Positions 48,002 through 56,893 of a stretch of 64,000 nucleotides of DNA are shown here, one piece after another (within the stretch, counting starts at the first letter, position 1; every line of letters starts with the position of its first letter). Made by a program: the position numbers and the translations under genes. The notes beneath the pieces were generated by a model, which had not been told where the DNA came from, ran no database searches, and saw only the letters and a list, made by a program, of their open reading frames with translations. The stretch is taken from contig MKVX01000023.1 in assembly GCA_001899255.1 (NCBI GenBank), positions 437,812-501,811 of the forward strand, in the 5' to 3' direction. The DNA is from Rhizobiales bacterium 62-47. Lineage in GTDB: Bacteria; Pseudomonadota; Alphaproteobacteria; Rhizobiales; Xanthobacteraceae.

Positions 48002-48604
48002 ATGACCAGCATTACATTGAGTGCAGAGCAGATTCGGAACGCACCTGTAGATATTCGGCACTGGATTGAGCGGGAGTTTCTGACTTCGATAGCTCAACGC
48101 CCCAAGTCGGAAGAGGTCAATAAGACTCACACCGCACAGCTTGCAGCCTGCAGCGAACAAGACATCCTAGCAATTCTATCGCAGATCCAAGGCGCGTTGC
48201 CCGTAGTAAACGTCCTCTTCGAGTTTGGCCGACAAGGCATGAGCGTAGGCCAGCCGAATATCGAGGCGTTCAGTCTTCTTGATATCGCCCACCACACGCG
48301 ACTACATAATGTGGCTCACGTGCTTTCCTGCCTGGATCTGATAAATCAAACGACTGGACGCGTGCGTAACGATGCTGCCGCACAATTCTGCGGCTTTGAT
48401 CGGGAAGGTCACTGCTTTATCCGACGAGAAACCCAACAGAACATTTCTCTGGTCTGGCAAAACGTGATCGCCAACCAGCAGTATGAACTCCAGACCCGAT
48501 TGCCTTTAGGTCCCGATGTCAGCGAGATCGGTGGCAACGATGCAATTTCGCAGGCTGGTCAACAGCCCACGCAGGGCGCCGGCGAAGGCCAAGCGGCCGA
48601 GTAA
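48002..48604 (+). CDS. Hypothetical protein under an FNR/FixK-type promoter
   Basis: This 200-residue protein is soluble, with no signal peptide or membrane segment. An N-terminal helix-rich part (LSAEQIRNAPVDIRHWIEREF) precedes a central core with ALPVVNVLFEFGRQG and a Gly/Gln-rich, probably flexible C-terminus (ISQAGQQPTQGAGEGQ). I do not recognise a family. GGGAG precedes the ATG. The perfect box, -10 element and short leader argue strongly that it is an expressed gene of the same regulon as its CBS, Usp and PEP synthase neighbours. Confidence 0.75.
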   Translation: MTSITLSAEQIRNAPVDIRHWIEREFLTSIAQRPKSEEVNKTHTAQLAACSEQDILAILSQIQGALPVVNVLFEFGRQGMSVGQPNIEAFSLLDIAHHTRLHNVAHVLSCLDLINQTTGRVRNDAAAQFCGFDREGHCFIRRETQQNISLVWQNVIANQQYELQTRLPLGPDVSEIGGNDAISQAGQQPTQGAGEGQAAE

Positions 48605-48784
48605 TTCTCAATCAAAAGCCTTGCCAGACGGGTGAAACTGGCAACTTGCTGGTCACGCTGGCGAGGACACCCTCGATGGAACTCCTGTCCGACACGTAAA
48701 TGCTTCTCACTGAAAGCCACAATCTTCTCTGAGAAAGACATTCGCACGAGGCGAACGACGCTTGACCACTGCCTGATAGAAGTC

Positions 48785-48798
48785 TTGACCCACATCAA
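48785..48798 (+). promoter_or_regulatory. FNR/FixK-type box upstream of the CBS-BON gene at 48855
   Basis: TTGACCCACATCAA, identical to the copy at 46988, is centred 63 bp before the ATG. A class II start near 48833 would leave a 22-nt leader. Confidence 0.68.
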
Positions 48799-48854
48799 AG
48801 GACATCAAGGTAGTATCGATTATCTCAGGACACATCATTGTCTGGATTCGTCCA

Positions 48855-49610
48855 ATGCGGGCATACGATATCATGTCGCATAACGTCGTTACCGTTGGCT
48901 GCGACACACCCATTCTCGACGCGATCAAGATTATGCTGACGCGACATATTAGCGGCCTGCCCGTTACTGATGCTTTCGGGAAACTGATCGGTATTGTCTC
49001 CGAGGGAGACTTTATTCGAAGAGGCGAGATTACGACCGCGACCACGCATCGGCGGTGGTTAAGTGTTCTTATCGGACCGAAGATACTTGCACTCGACTTT
49101 ATTCAACCGCATGGCCGCACAGTCGGCCAGATCATGACACCTCATCCGCTCACTATCGACGAAATGACCCCGTTAGATCGGGTTGCCGATCTCATGCGAC
49201 AAAAGAATATCAAACGTCTTCCGGTAATGCGTGACGATAATATCGTCGGCATGATCACCCCCGCAGACTTCATGATTGCTGTTGAAAAGATGCAGCACAT
49301 GACTCCGCAGCAATCCGCAACGGACGATCAAATTCGAACCAGCGTCATCTCGAGTCTTTCTGAAGCGCCTTGGCGACCTTGCGCGCTCAATGTCAGCGTG
49401 AACCACGGAATTGTTTCCGTGAGAGGCAGTATCGCAGGAGATATGGCCCGTCGGGCCGTTATTGTTGCGATAGAAAATACTCCTGGCGTAAAAAGCGTCA
49501 AAGACGAACTTCATGACAATAGCCTTCCGCTGCCGGAGGAAGACTACGGGGGCGGTGATTTCGTTACTTTACAGGAGGAGCCATCAACGACTGACGATGA
49601 ACCACTATGA
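48855..49610 (+). CDS. CBS-domain protein with C-terminal BON domain
   Basis: This 251-residue paralogue of the protein at 44392 has a CBS repeat at about residues 1-58 (MRAYDIMSHNVVTVGCDTPILDAIKIML...IVSEGDFIRRGE), a second at about 90-145 (VGQIMTPHPLTIDEMTPLDRVADLM...MITPADFMIA), then a BON domain (about 160-225, IRTSVISSLSEAPW...GVKSVKDEL) and an acidic tail. Both probably sense adenine nucleotides. There is no strong ribosome site. The start matches the family and leaves a 22-nt leader from the predicted transcript start. Confidence 0.88.
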   Translation: MRAYDIMSHNVVTVGCDTPILDAIKIMLTRHISGLPVTDAFGKLIGIVSEGDFIRRGEITTATTHRRWLSVLIGPKILALDFIQPHGRTVGQIMTPHPLTIDEMTPLDRVADLMRQKNIKRLPVMRDDNIVGMITPADFMIAVEKMQHMTPQQSATDDQIRTSVISSLSEAPWRPCALNVSVNHGIVSVRGSIAGDMARRAVIVAIENTPGVKSVKDELHDNSLPLPEEDYGGGDFVTLQEEPSTTDDEPL

Positions 49611-49728
49611 GTTCTCACAAAGTTGCCGAGCGCGAAATCAAATAGAACGATCCACGACCGTATTCTCATTGCCAAACATGCATCGTAACATGTCCCGTTG
49701 GCCTTACGCTCGGCGCCTTCGATCCAGA

Positions 49729-50925
49729 TCAGACATGTAGAAAAATCCTGCGCTGGTATAGAAACCGAGCGAGCAGTATCGCAAACATCAACCCTAGAAC
49801 GCGTACGGCAAAGGTACCTGTGCCCGGCGTTGCGATACGATCGAGCAAACTCGCGACATCTCCCCCAACAAAGCGCGTTGCAAGCAGCTCGAAGGTCGAT
49901 ACGGTGGCCCCACCGAAACGCAACGCGAACTCATCGGTCGTGACATTATTGATGATATAGAGCGTGAGAGCATTTGCACCGATCCAGATGAACACTGCTG
50001 CCCAACGCTTGTAGCCCCAAACGTCGATCACCTGATGCAAGATACCCAGCAGAATCAAACTGTATCCGCCCGCAACCAGTACGAAGGATGACGTCCAGAT
50101 TGCCTTGATGACCGGGAATTGCAGTCCCCAAAGATATCCGGCGATGATCAGTGGGATTCCTGCGGCGATCAGCAGCAGCGACTTCTGCCGTCCCTGAAGT
50201 CGCGAGTTCGTCAATAGAATGCCGGCCAACACGCCGATCAAACATGTAGCGATGGACGGCAGCGTACTCAACAATCCTTCCGGATCGCGGGTGATATCCC
50301 ACCTCCATCCGGGAAGCCACTGGCTATCAATCCAGTTAGCCAGGCTTGTATCCGGCGCGAACGAGCCGGCGCCGATCCCCGGCACCGGCACGAATGTCAT
50401 CAATGCCCAATAGCCGACCAGCAAAGCCACCACTGAAACGACGATCCCGCGAACCTGACAATTAAGGAACACAATCGACGCGAACAGATAGCAAAGTGCG
50501 ATCCGCTGCAGCACGCCGAGCATGCGGATATCGCTCCAATGACGACTGATCCCCCCGTAAAAAATCAGCCCTAGACCGTATAGGATCAACGCACGGCGGC
50601 TCACCCGGATATATGCCTGCGTCTTGCCTTCACGTTTAACCAGTTGTGGCAGCGATAGAACGATCGACACGCCGGTCACAAAAATGAGTAGAGGGAAAAT
50701 GAAATCGTAGAAATGGAAACCTTCCCATTCTGCATGGGTCATCTGGGTGTTGAGAAAGCCGCCAAGGGCGCTCAGCGCAGGATTCGTGTCCCGCAACATA
50801 TCATTGAGCGACCAAACTACGGCATCAGCACCCAGGATCCAGAAAATGTTGAAGCCGCGCAGGGCGTCGACCGAAGCGATGCGGCCGGTTGGCGCCGCAT
50901 TCGCCAGCGGCTCGATATCGCGCAT
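49729..50925 (-). CDS. DUF5009/NagX-like multi-pass acyltransferase
   Basis: This 398-residue polytopic membrane protein has about ten to eleven hydrophobic segments and the family opening RIASVDALRGFNIFWILGADAVV. It is related to heparan-alpha-glucosaminide N-acetyltransferase and bacterial NagX-like proteins, which acylate sugars across the membrane. The ATG at 50925 was chosen over a TTG at 50967 because GGGAG lies six bases upstream and the predicted FixK-type transcript start (50951) would fall after the TTG. It lies next to a PIG-L deacetylase gene, suggesting linked sugar modification. Confidence 0.82.
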   Translation of the reverse strand: MRDIEPLANAAPTGRIASVDALRGFNIFWILGADAVVWSLNDMLRDTNPALSALGGFLNTQMTHAEWEGFHFYDFIFPLLIFVTGVSIVLSLPQLVKREGKTQAYIRVSRRALILYGLGLIFYGGISRHWSDIRMLGVLQRIALCYLFASIVFLNCQVRGIVVSVVALLVGYWALMTFVPVPGIGAGSFAPDTSLANWIDSQWLPGWRWDITRDPEGLLSTLPSIATCLIGVLAGILLTNSRLQGRQKSLLLIAAGIPLIIAGYLWGLQFPVIKAIWTSSFVLVAGGYSLILLGILHQVIDVWGYKRWAAVFIWIGANALTLYIINNVTTDEFALRFGGATVSTFELLATRFVGGDVASLLDRIATPGTGTFAVRVLGLMFAILLARFLYQRRIFLHV

Positions 50926-50985
50926 CGAATGCTCCCGCCCGACAGTTTGAGAAGCATCTAATCGCAAATGTGCAGCAGCGGCACT

Positions 50986-50999
50986 TTGACGTGGCTCAA
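50986..50999 (-). promoter_or_regulatory. FNR/FixK-type box upstream of the DUF5009 gene
   Basis: TTGACGTGGCTCAA has a perfect TTGA-N6-TCAA core. Class II geometry puts the transcript start at 50951 and gives a 26-nt leader to the ATG at 50925. Confidence 0.58.
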
Positions 51000-51048
51000 C
51001 ATGGCAGAAAATTGCCTGAAACAGGTATCTTACCTGCTTGAGGTGCAG

Positions 51049-51993
51049 CTATGGCGCGACATGGTTCGCCGCGAATTCCGGAGCCATTGACTCACAACTG
51101 CCGCTCTCCTTCTGAACGCGGAAATAATTTCGGCCAACGTAGGACGCATTATAATGCTGCCAGGATGTCGGGTGGTCCAGCGCCTGCACTCCGGAAAGAG
51201 TTACGGCAAAGACCGAACTCTCCATATCGCGCTGCTGCGCATCCAGGTTCTCCGGTAGCTTCGAGCTTGCATAGTCGACGTAAGACAGAAGACGGACACA
51301 AGGAAGGCGCGCGGCTTGGATCGCCGCTTTGGCGGTCATCAGATGATCGGAGTGATCGTCGGGATTGATCCGCGGATCGAGTTCGGCAACATTGACCTTT
51401 ACCAATCCGGTCTGCCCGCGCTCGTAACTAATGATAGCACTTACCGTATCGACCAGGTCTCTCCAGCCATGATAGGTGGTGCTGCCATCGATTGCGGTTA
51501 GCGTAGTGTTATCGCCGGTAGCAAGACGCTGAAGCGACTGGAAGCCGGTATGTGCATAGCCCGTACCGAGCGGATTGCCATCCGGCACACGCAGGAAATA
51601 ACTGACGGTGTGTTGATAGCTGACGCGGTGGATCGGGTGCCCATTGAAGGACATGGTCGACACCATGTCGTTGTCCGGCATTTTACTGGCGTCGGCCATA
51701 AAACGCACGGCCTGCCTGGCACCGTTTTCCCGTGCTAGATATAGAGGATACTTACGACCCGCCGCGCCGCTTCCGAGCCCGGCATCGCCAGCGGTAACGT
51801 AAACAAAAACGGTTCTGACGGTTCCATCAATCACGTCCTGAAAAGCGGACGGATTCATGAAAAGCTGCCAATCATCTTCGTGCGCGGCAAAATAGAATGA
51901 AACCTTGTCGGACCGCGCGGGCTCGGCTGCCAAGGTTGGAGCCAAGCCGAGGCACGATGCGACAAGGCATGCATTTGCGATCTGTCGAAACAT
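51049..51993 (-). CDS. Exported PIG-L family deacetylase
   Basis: This 314-residue LmbE/PIG-L-type enzyme has an N-terminal signal peptide (MFRQIANACLVASCLGLAPTLAAEP). The metal motif is AAHEDDWQ (His38, then EDD, in place of the usual HPDDE), and there is a downstream HxxDH-like motif NPDDHSDHLM. PIG-L enzymes remove N-acetyl groups from sugars; here the site is probably periplasmic. The ATG at 51993 starts the signal peptide. No regulatory box is evident just upstream on its strand. It may act with the membrane acyltransferase encoded downstream. Confidence 0.82.
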   Translation of the reverse strand: MFRQIANACLVASCLGLAPTLAAEPARSDKVSFYFAAHEDDWQLFMNPSAFQDVIDGTVRTVFVYVTAGDAGLGSGAAGRKYPLYLARENGARQAVRFMADASKMPDNDMVSTMSFNGHPIHRVSYQHTVSYFLRVPDGNPLGTGYAHTGFQSLQRLATGDNTTLTAIDGSTTYHGWRDLVDTVSAIISYERGQTGLVKVNVAELDPRINPDDHSDHLMTAKAAIQAARLPCVRLLSYVDYASSKLPENLDAQQRDMESSVFAVTLSGVQALDHPTSWQHYNASYVGRNYFRVQKESGSCESMAPEFAANHVAP

Positions 51994-52312
51994 TGGCGCC
52001 CCGTTTCCCTGGTATTCAACCGGGAACATAGGGGTCAACGCTGCGAATTCAACGATAGCGGCAGCCAACATTACCGTTTTGTAAGATACCTCTGCCCCTG
52101 CGAGGCGTTGCGTCCAAAGCGAAAAACGAATGAGAATTTAAGTCACGCAGAAGCGTTTGTCGGGCCCGACCTGTACGATTGGAATGATCGGGCCTCAGGA
52201 CACTCAAGATTTCCAAACACCTTAAATTCATGATGCAGACGCCCATGGACAGCGCAACTCTGTTCTCGGATTCCACGGTGCAACATGGAACCTTGCCCAC
52301 CAACATACCACT

Positions 52313-52326
52313 TTGATCTATCTCAA
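52313..52326 (+). promoter_or_regulatory. FNR/FixK-type box upstream of the DUF3775 gene
   Basis: TTGATCTATCTCAA has a perfect TTGA-N6-TCAA core. Class II geometry predicts a start at 52361 with -10 GATAAC (52349-52354) and a 26-nt leader. The rest of 51994-52386 holds no other gene I can support. Confidence 0.62.
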
Positions 52327-52386
52327 CTTCGGGCGACCCATGATCGCTGATAACCAATCTCTCCTTCGAGTTTCGTGAGGCATGCG

Positions 52387-52806
52387 ATGGCCGAGCTTCC
52401 AACTCTATCCATCTCTCCGGAGAAAGCATATTTCGTTGCCGTCAAAGCCAGACAGTTCCAGGCCAAGGATGGTGTCACCGACCCGGAATCGGGCTCGAAC
52501 GCGAGCGATGACGGCATGCGTTCAATTCTGGAAGACCGGATCGATGATCCGGTCCTGATCGAACTTGTAACCTTTATTCATGACCTGAACGACGACGAGC
52601 AGATCGATCTCGTCGCTCTTACTTGGCTCGGACGTGGTGACGGGGATGTAGAAAACTGGGCCGAACTTCGAGCCGAGGCCGCTCGGGCACACAACAAACG
52701 AACAGCTGCGTACCTGCTCGGAGACCCGATGCTGGCCGACTATCTGGAAGATGCACTTTCCAAATTCGGCCACTCATTGGAAGAGGTCGAGCTGGGGATT
52801 CTATGA
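52387..52806 (+). CDS. DUF3775 family protein
   Basis: This 139-residue soluble acidic protein matches my memory of DUF3775 in length and in its central DDPVLIELVTFIHDLNDDEQIDLVALTWLGRGD segment and ADYLEDALSKFG tail. Function is unknown. The ATG at 52387 has GAGG upstream; a GTG four codons earlier is in frame. It probably starts a transcript reaching glucokinase, since no other promoter box is seen before glk. Confidence 0.72.
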   Translation: MAELPTLSISPEKAYFVAVKARQFQAKDGVTDPESGSNASDDGMRSILEDRIDDPVLIELVTFIHDLNDDEQIDLVALTWLGRGDGDVENWAELRAEAARAHNKRTAAYLLGDPMLADYLEDALSKFGHSLEEVELGIL

Positions 52807-52904
52807 TCGCATAACAGGACGCACGACCTGACGACCGGCTCATCGTTGTGGCGGATGTTCAATACAGATTGCGTTCCGCATCTGACCATAACTGGAAACA
52901 CTGC

Positions 52905-53108
52905 ATGAGCGACAATACGACGAAGCTCGCCTTCTTGGACTCAGGCCGCGTCTCTTTCGAGGTGAGCATACTACGCGATCTGATGTCGATGCGGGCAAGC
53001 GTCCAGCAACTCTCGGTCGATGCTGCACGACAGCCGCTGAAAAGCAGCGCGGCGTGCCGCCGGGAGATCAATCGCTCCAAATTTAAAAGTATTCATGACA
53101 GATTCTGA
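52905..53108 (+). CDS. Possible small protein upstream of glucokinase
   Basis: An open frame of 67 codons lies between the DUF3775 and glucokinase genes and overlaps the glk start by 14 bp. It has the segment LAFLDSGRVSFEVSILRDLMSMRAS followed by a basic tail, a weak TGGAAA ribosome site and no family I recognise. It may be a chance frame; the overlap with glk is its main support. Confidence 0.3.
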   Translation: MSDNTTKLAFLDSGRVSFEVSILRDLMSMRASVQQLSVDAARQPLKSSAACRREINRSKFKSIHDRF

Positions 53109-54096
53109 TTCCATTCTACTCGGGGATATCGGAGGAACAAACGCGCGGTTCGCAATCCTGAATCGGGGCGCGATTGGACCGATCGAATACATCAAGGTGG
53201 CCAAATGTTCGGGCGTGATCGAGGCGATCCAGCGGTATCTCAGCGGGCGCACCGACAAGTTACCGGTCAAACGGGCGGTTCTCGGACTGGCTGGGCCCGT
53301 GGAGAACAACCGCTGCGAGATCACCAATAGTCGCTGGATCGTCGATGGCCAGACCCTAAAGGACGCTCTCGACCTGCAGGAAGTCCGGCTGTTGAACGAC
53401 TTCGAAGCGCTTGCCTGGTCACTACCTCATCTTGGGGCGACAGATCTGTTTCCCCTTGGCGGAGGCTCGCCCCTCCCCCGCGCACCGATACTCCTCATTG
53501 GTCCGGGCACCGGCTTTGGAACATCGTGCCTTCTGACGCACGGAGGCCTCACCATTGTCGTAGCCTCTGAAGCCGGTCATTCGACGCTACCGGGCACCTC
53601 TCGACGCGAGGATGACGTCATCGAACTGCTGCGTAAACGATTCGGACACGTGTCGGTCGAACGTGCGGTATCGGGACCCGGACTCGTCAACCTCTATGAG
53701 GCGCTAGCAGCCATCGACGGCATCGTTCTTCCAAAGCATGACGGCACTTCGATCACCCAAGCCGCCCTGAACGACAGCTGCAGCTTCAGCCGGCGCGCAT
53801 TCGACATGTTCTGTGCCATGCTCGGCACGATTGCCGGCAACCTCGCTCTGACGTTCTGCGCCCGCGGCGGAATCTATATCGCCGGCGGGATCGTCCCCCG
53901 TTTTCCTGAGTATCTTGCTCGCTCAGAGTTTCGCCTGCGTTTCGAGGCTGCCGGCCGATACCATGACTACCTGCATGACATTCCAGTGAATATCATCCGT
54001 CGTCCCGATGCGACATTTCTTGGACTCACGACTCTGATTGCCGAGAGTTCCGCCGGAATCACCGCCGCAGTTTCGAAGAGCACGATCCTGTCCTAA
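53095..54096 (+). CDS. glk: Glucokinase
   Basis: This 333-residue ASKHA kinase phosphorylates glucose to glucose-6-phosphate. Motifs are phosphate-1 LLGDIGGTNARFAIL at the N-terminus, AVLGLAGPVENNRCEITNSRW, the catalytic LLNDFEALAWSL with Asp, IGPGTGFGTS (phosphate-2) and IYIAGGIVPRF near the C-terminus. This is the proteobacterial Glk type rather than ROK. It lies after the DUF3775 gene and before ppsA, in a sugar-metabolism cluster with PfkB and beta-glucosidase. Confidence 0.95.
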   Translation: MTDSDSILLGDIGGTNARFAILNRGAIGPIEYIKVAKCSGVIEAIQRYLSGRTDKLPVKRAVLGLAGPVENNRCEITNSRWIVDGQTLKDALDLQEVRLLNDFEALAWSLPHLGATDLFPLGGGSPLPRAPILLIGPGTGFGTSCLLTHGGLTIVVASEAGHSTLPGTSRREDDVIELLRKRFGHVSVERAVSGPGLVNLYEALAAIDGIVLPKHDGTSITQAALNDSCSFSRRAFDMFCAMLGTIAGNLALTFCARGGIYIAGGIVPRFPEYLARSEFRLRFEAAGRYHDYLHDIPVNIIRRPDATFLGLTTLIAESSAGITAAVSKSTILS

Positions 54097-54238
54097 CTCA
54101 CACCAGGGCCTTACCTTGAATCCCGGGATGACGATGAGCCCTTCGACCGTCGCGATTTGACGCCTGATTCCGCCCAAGCCGCTCAGCTGCGGTCATCATA
54201 GAGTAGCCACTCCCGTGTTGAAATGGTCACCCCCAACA

Positions 54239-54252
54239 TTGACCTCTGTCAA
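54239..54252 (+). promoter_or_regulatory. Perfect FNR/FixK-type box upstream of ppsA
   Basis: TTGACCTCTGTCAA is a perfect palindrome with extended arms (54234-54257). The centre is 40.5 bp before the ppsA ATG, so class II geometry puts the transcript start at or within 1 nt of the start codon. Confidence 0.75.
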
Positions 54253-54285
54253 CATTGGGCGAAGCTTGGCTGATTTATTCATCAC

Positions 54286-56697
54286 ATGGGATATATCAGA
54301 TCGTTTCTCGAAATTGGATTGAACGACGTCGGGCTTGTCGGCGGCAAAACCGCATCGTTGGGCGAACTCTATTCCGTGCTCTCTGCGCAGGGGATTGCTG
54401 TTCCCAACGGGTTTGCCATCACTGCGGACGCCTATCGCGATGCTCTGCGACAGCCGGGAATCGCCGAGGAACTGCACCGGCTTCTCGACTCTCTCGACAA
54501 GAGCAACGTGAGATTACTTGCCGCCGCTGGGGCCAAAGCTCGCAGCGTCATCTACAAGGCGATGGATACGGAGTCGCTCCGCACCCAGATTGCTGATGCG
54601 TACCGGCAATTCGAGCGGGAGTCGGGGCATCGCGTTGCCGTTGCCGTACGGAGTTCTGCAACAGCAGAGGACCTGCCGACCGCAAGCTTTGCGGGTCAGC
54701 ATGAGAGCTTTCTCAATGTGCGCGGCGAGAAGGAGTTGTTCGAAGCTTGCCGGCGTTGCTTCGCATCCATCTTCACCGATCGCGCAATTTCGTATCGCAT
54801 AGACAACGGCTTCGATCATTTCAAGGTCGCGCTCTCTGTCGCCGTGATGAAAATGGTCCGCGCCGACCTCGCCGCGAGCGGCGTTATCTTTACGCTCGAT
54901 ACGGAATCCGGCTTTCGCGACGTGGTCTTCCTTACTGGCTGCTACGGTCTCGGTGAAACCATTGTTCAAGGCCGGGTCGATCCTGACGAATTTTACGTCC
55001 ACAAGCCGACGCTGAAACAGGGATTTCGCCAAGTGCTAAGGCGTCATCTCGGCAGCAAGCAGACTCGTATGATTTACGGCAAGCGCCGTGACAGCCACGG
55101 GACCATAACCATGGCTGTGCCTGCTGCTGAGCGGCAACGCTTCTGTATTTCGGACGCCGAGGTGTTGAGCCTTGCCGATATCGCCGTCCGGATCGAGGAA
55201 CACTATTCGAAACATGCCGGCGCCGCCATGCCGATGGATATCGAATGGGCAAAGGACGGTTCGGACGGCAAGCTCTATATCATTCAGGCCCGACCGGAGA
55301 CCGTTGCCTCCCAGCGTTCGCCTGACGTCTACGAAACCTACAACCTCAAGGGCCGCGGGCCCGTGATCGTAACCGGTCGCGCGGTCGGAGAGAAAATCGC
55401 TTCAGGGCGCATCCACCGCATTGCAAGCAAGCGCGACCTTGCCGCCTTCAAGCCTGGCGAAATCCTCGTCGCATCGGCCACCAGTCCGGATTGGGAACCG
55501 GTCATGAAAGTGGCCGCCGGCGTCGTCACCGACAAGGGCGGCCGTACATGCCATGCTGCAATCGTAGCGCGCGAACTGGGTATTCCCGCCGTAGTGGGGG
55601 CTACACATGCGACCGAGAAATTGAAGACAGGCACCACTGTCACGATTTCTTGCGCCGAAGGCGACGTGGGAAATGTCTATCAAGGAGCGGTCGCTTTCGA
55701 TGTCATCCGCACGAGCATTAGCGAACTCAAGCAGCCACGCACAGCCATCATGGTCAATGTGGGGACTCCTGAGATTGCATTCCGGACAGCCATGCAACCG
55801 CAATCGGGTGTCGGATTAGCCCGCATGGAATTCATCGTGAGCGAACATATCGGCATCCATCCGATGGCCCTTGTCAAACCGGAAAAGATCACGTCGGCGA
55901 AGGCAAAAGGTGCAATCGCGCGTCTGGTAAAGGGCTATAGCTGTCCTTCGGATTTCTTCATTCAGAGGCTAGCAGAGGGCGTCGGTACAATTGCCGGGGC
56001 GTTCTATCCTAAGCCGGTGATTGTTCGGCTGTCCGACTTCAAGACCAATGAATATGCGAGCCTGCTCGGTGGCGAGGCGTTCGAACCCAAAGAAGAAAAT
56101 CCCATGCTTGGGTTCCGCGGCGCCGCTCGTTACAGCCATCCCGCTTACGCTGAGGGATTTGCTCTGGAATGTGCCGCACTCCGCAGGGTGCGCGAAGACA
56201 TGGGCCTTTCCAACTTGCGCATCATGGTTCCGTTCTGCAGAACTGTCGCGGAAGGTCGCCGCGTGATTGCGACAATGGCGGAGCACGGACTGAAGCGCGG
56301 AGAAAACGGGCTCGAGATCTATGTCATGTGCGAGATTCCGAACAATGTCATTCAGATCGACGCCTTTTCTGAACTTTTCGATGGCTTTTCGATCGGCTCG
56401 AACGATCTGACCCAGCTCACGTTGGGGGTCGACAGGGATTCCGATATCGTCGCCTTCGACTTTGACGAACGCGACCCTGGAATGCTGGAGATGTTCAAAC
56501 AGGCAATAACAGGCGCCAAGCGAAACGGACGTCATGTCGGAATCTGCGGCGAAGCGCCGGCAAACTATCCAGAGATAGCGCGGTACCTGGCCAAGCTCGG
56601 CATCGACTCGATCAGCGTGAATCCGGGGAGCGTACTTCGCACGATGACAGCAGTTCTCGAGGCGGAATCCAACGCGAACGAGATCGCGGGGCCATAA
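54286..56697 (+). CDS. ppsA: Phosphoenolpyruvate synthase
   Basis: This 803-residue three-domain enzyme converts pyruvate and ATP to PEP and AMP. It has the N-terminal nucleotide domain (LNDVGLVGGKTASLGEL; VAVRSSATAEDLPTASFAGQ), a swivelling phosphohistidine domain with His423 in GGRTCHAAIVAREL, and a C-terminal PEP/pyruvate barrel (GVGLARMEFIV; MVPFCRTVAEG; FSIGSNDLTQLTLGVDRDS; GICGEAPANYP). Family length is about 790-800. No ribosome site precedes the ATG, and the FixK-type box is placed for transcription to begin there, so the mRNA may be leaderless. It could feed gluconeogenesis or balance pyruvate during oxygen limitation. Confidence 0.96.
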   Translation: MGYIRSFLEIGLNDVGLVGGKTASLGELYSVLSAQGIAVPNGFAITADAYRDALRQPGIAEELHRLLDSLDKSNVRLLAAAGAKARSVIYKAMDTESLRTQIADAYRQFERESGHRVAVAVRSSATAEDLPTASFAGQHESFLNVRGEKELFEACRRCFASIFTDRAISYRIDNGFDHFKVALSVAVMKMVRADLAASGVIFTLDTESGFRDVVFLTGCYGLGETIVQGRVDPDEFYVHKPTLKQGFRQVLRRHLGSKQTRMIYGKRRDSHGTITMAVPAAERQRFCISDAEVLSLADIAVRIEEHYSKHAGAAMPMDIEWAKDGSDGKLYIIQARPETVASQRSPDVYETYNLKGRGPVIVTGRAVGEKIASGRIHRIASKRDLAAFKPGEILVASATSPDWEPVMKVAAGVVTDKGGRTCHAAIVARELGIPAVVGATHATEKLKTGTTVTISCAEGDVGNVYQGAVAFDVIRTSISELKQPRTAIMVNVGTPEIAFRTAMQPQSGVGLARMEFIVSEHIGIHPMALVKPEKITSAKAKGAIARLVKGYSCPSDFFIQRLAEGVGTIAGAFYPKPVIVRLSDFKTNEYASLLGGEAFEPKEENPMLGFRGAARYSHPAYAEGFALECAALRRVREDMGLSNLRIMVPFCRTVAEGRRVIATMAEHGLKRGENGLEIYVMCEIPNNVIQIDAFSELFDGFSIGSNDLTQLTLGVDRDSDIVAFDFDERDPGMLEMFKQAITGAKRNGRHVGICGEAPANYPEIARYLAKLGIDSISVNPGSVLRTMTAVLEAESNANEIAGP

Positions 56698-56893
56698 TCC
56701 GGCGGCGTGATGCGACGAAGGCCACATCCTCTCAGCCCTGGACCGACCTGGCTCGAGTTGCGGTTCAATAAAATAGCCATGGCTGCAAGCGGCATGGCAC
56801 GTTATCTAGAAACGTTATGTCGCCGTCTGCGGCCTGACTCTGCATAGCAAATCATGAAATTGATGCTTGGCTTTTGCGCGCCCGCATCGCCGT

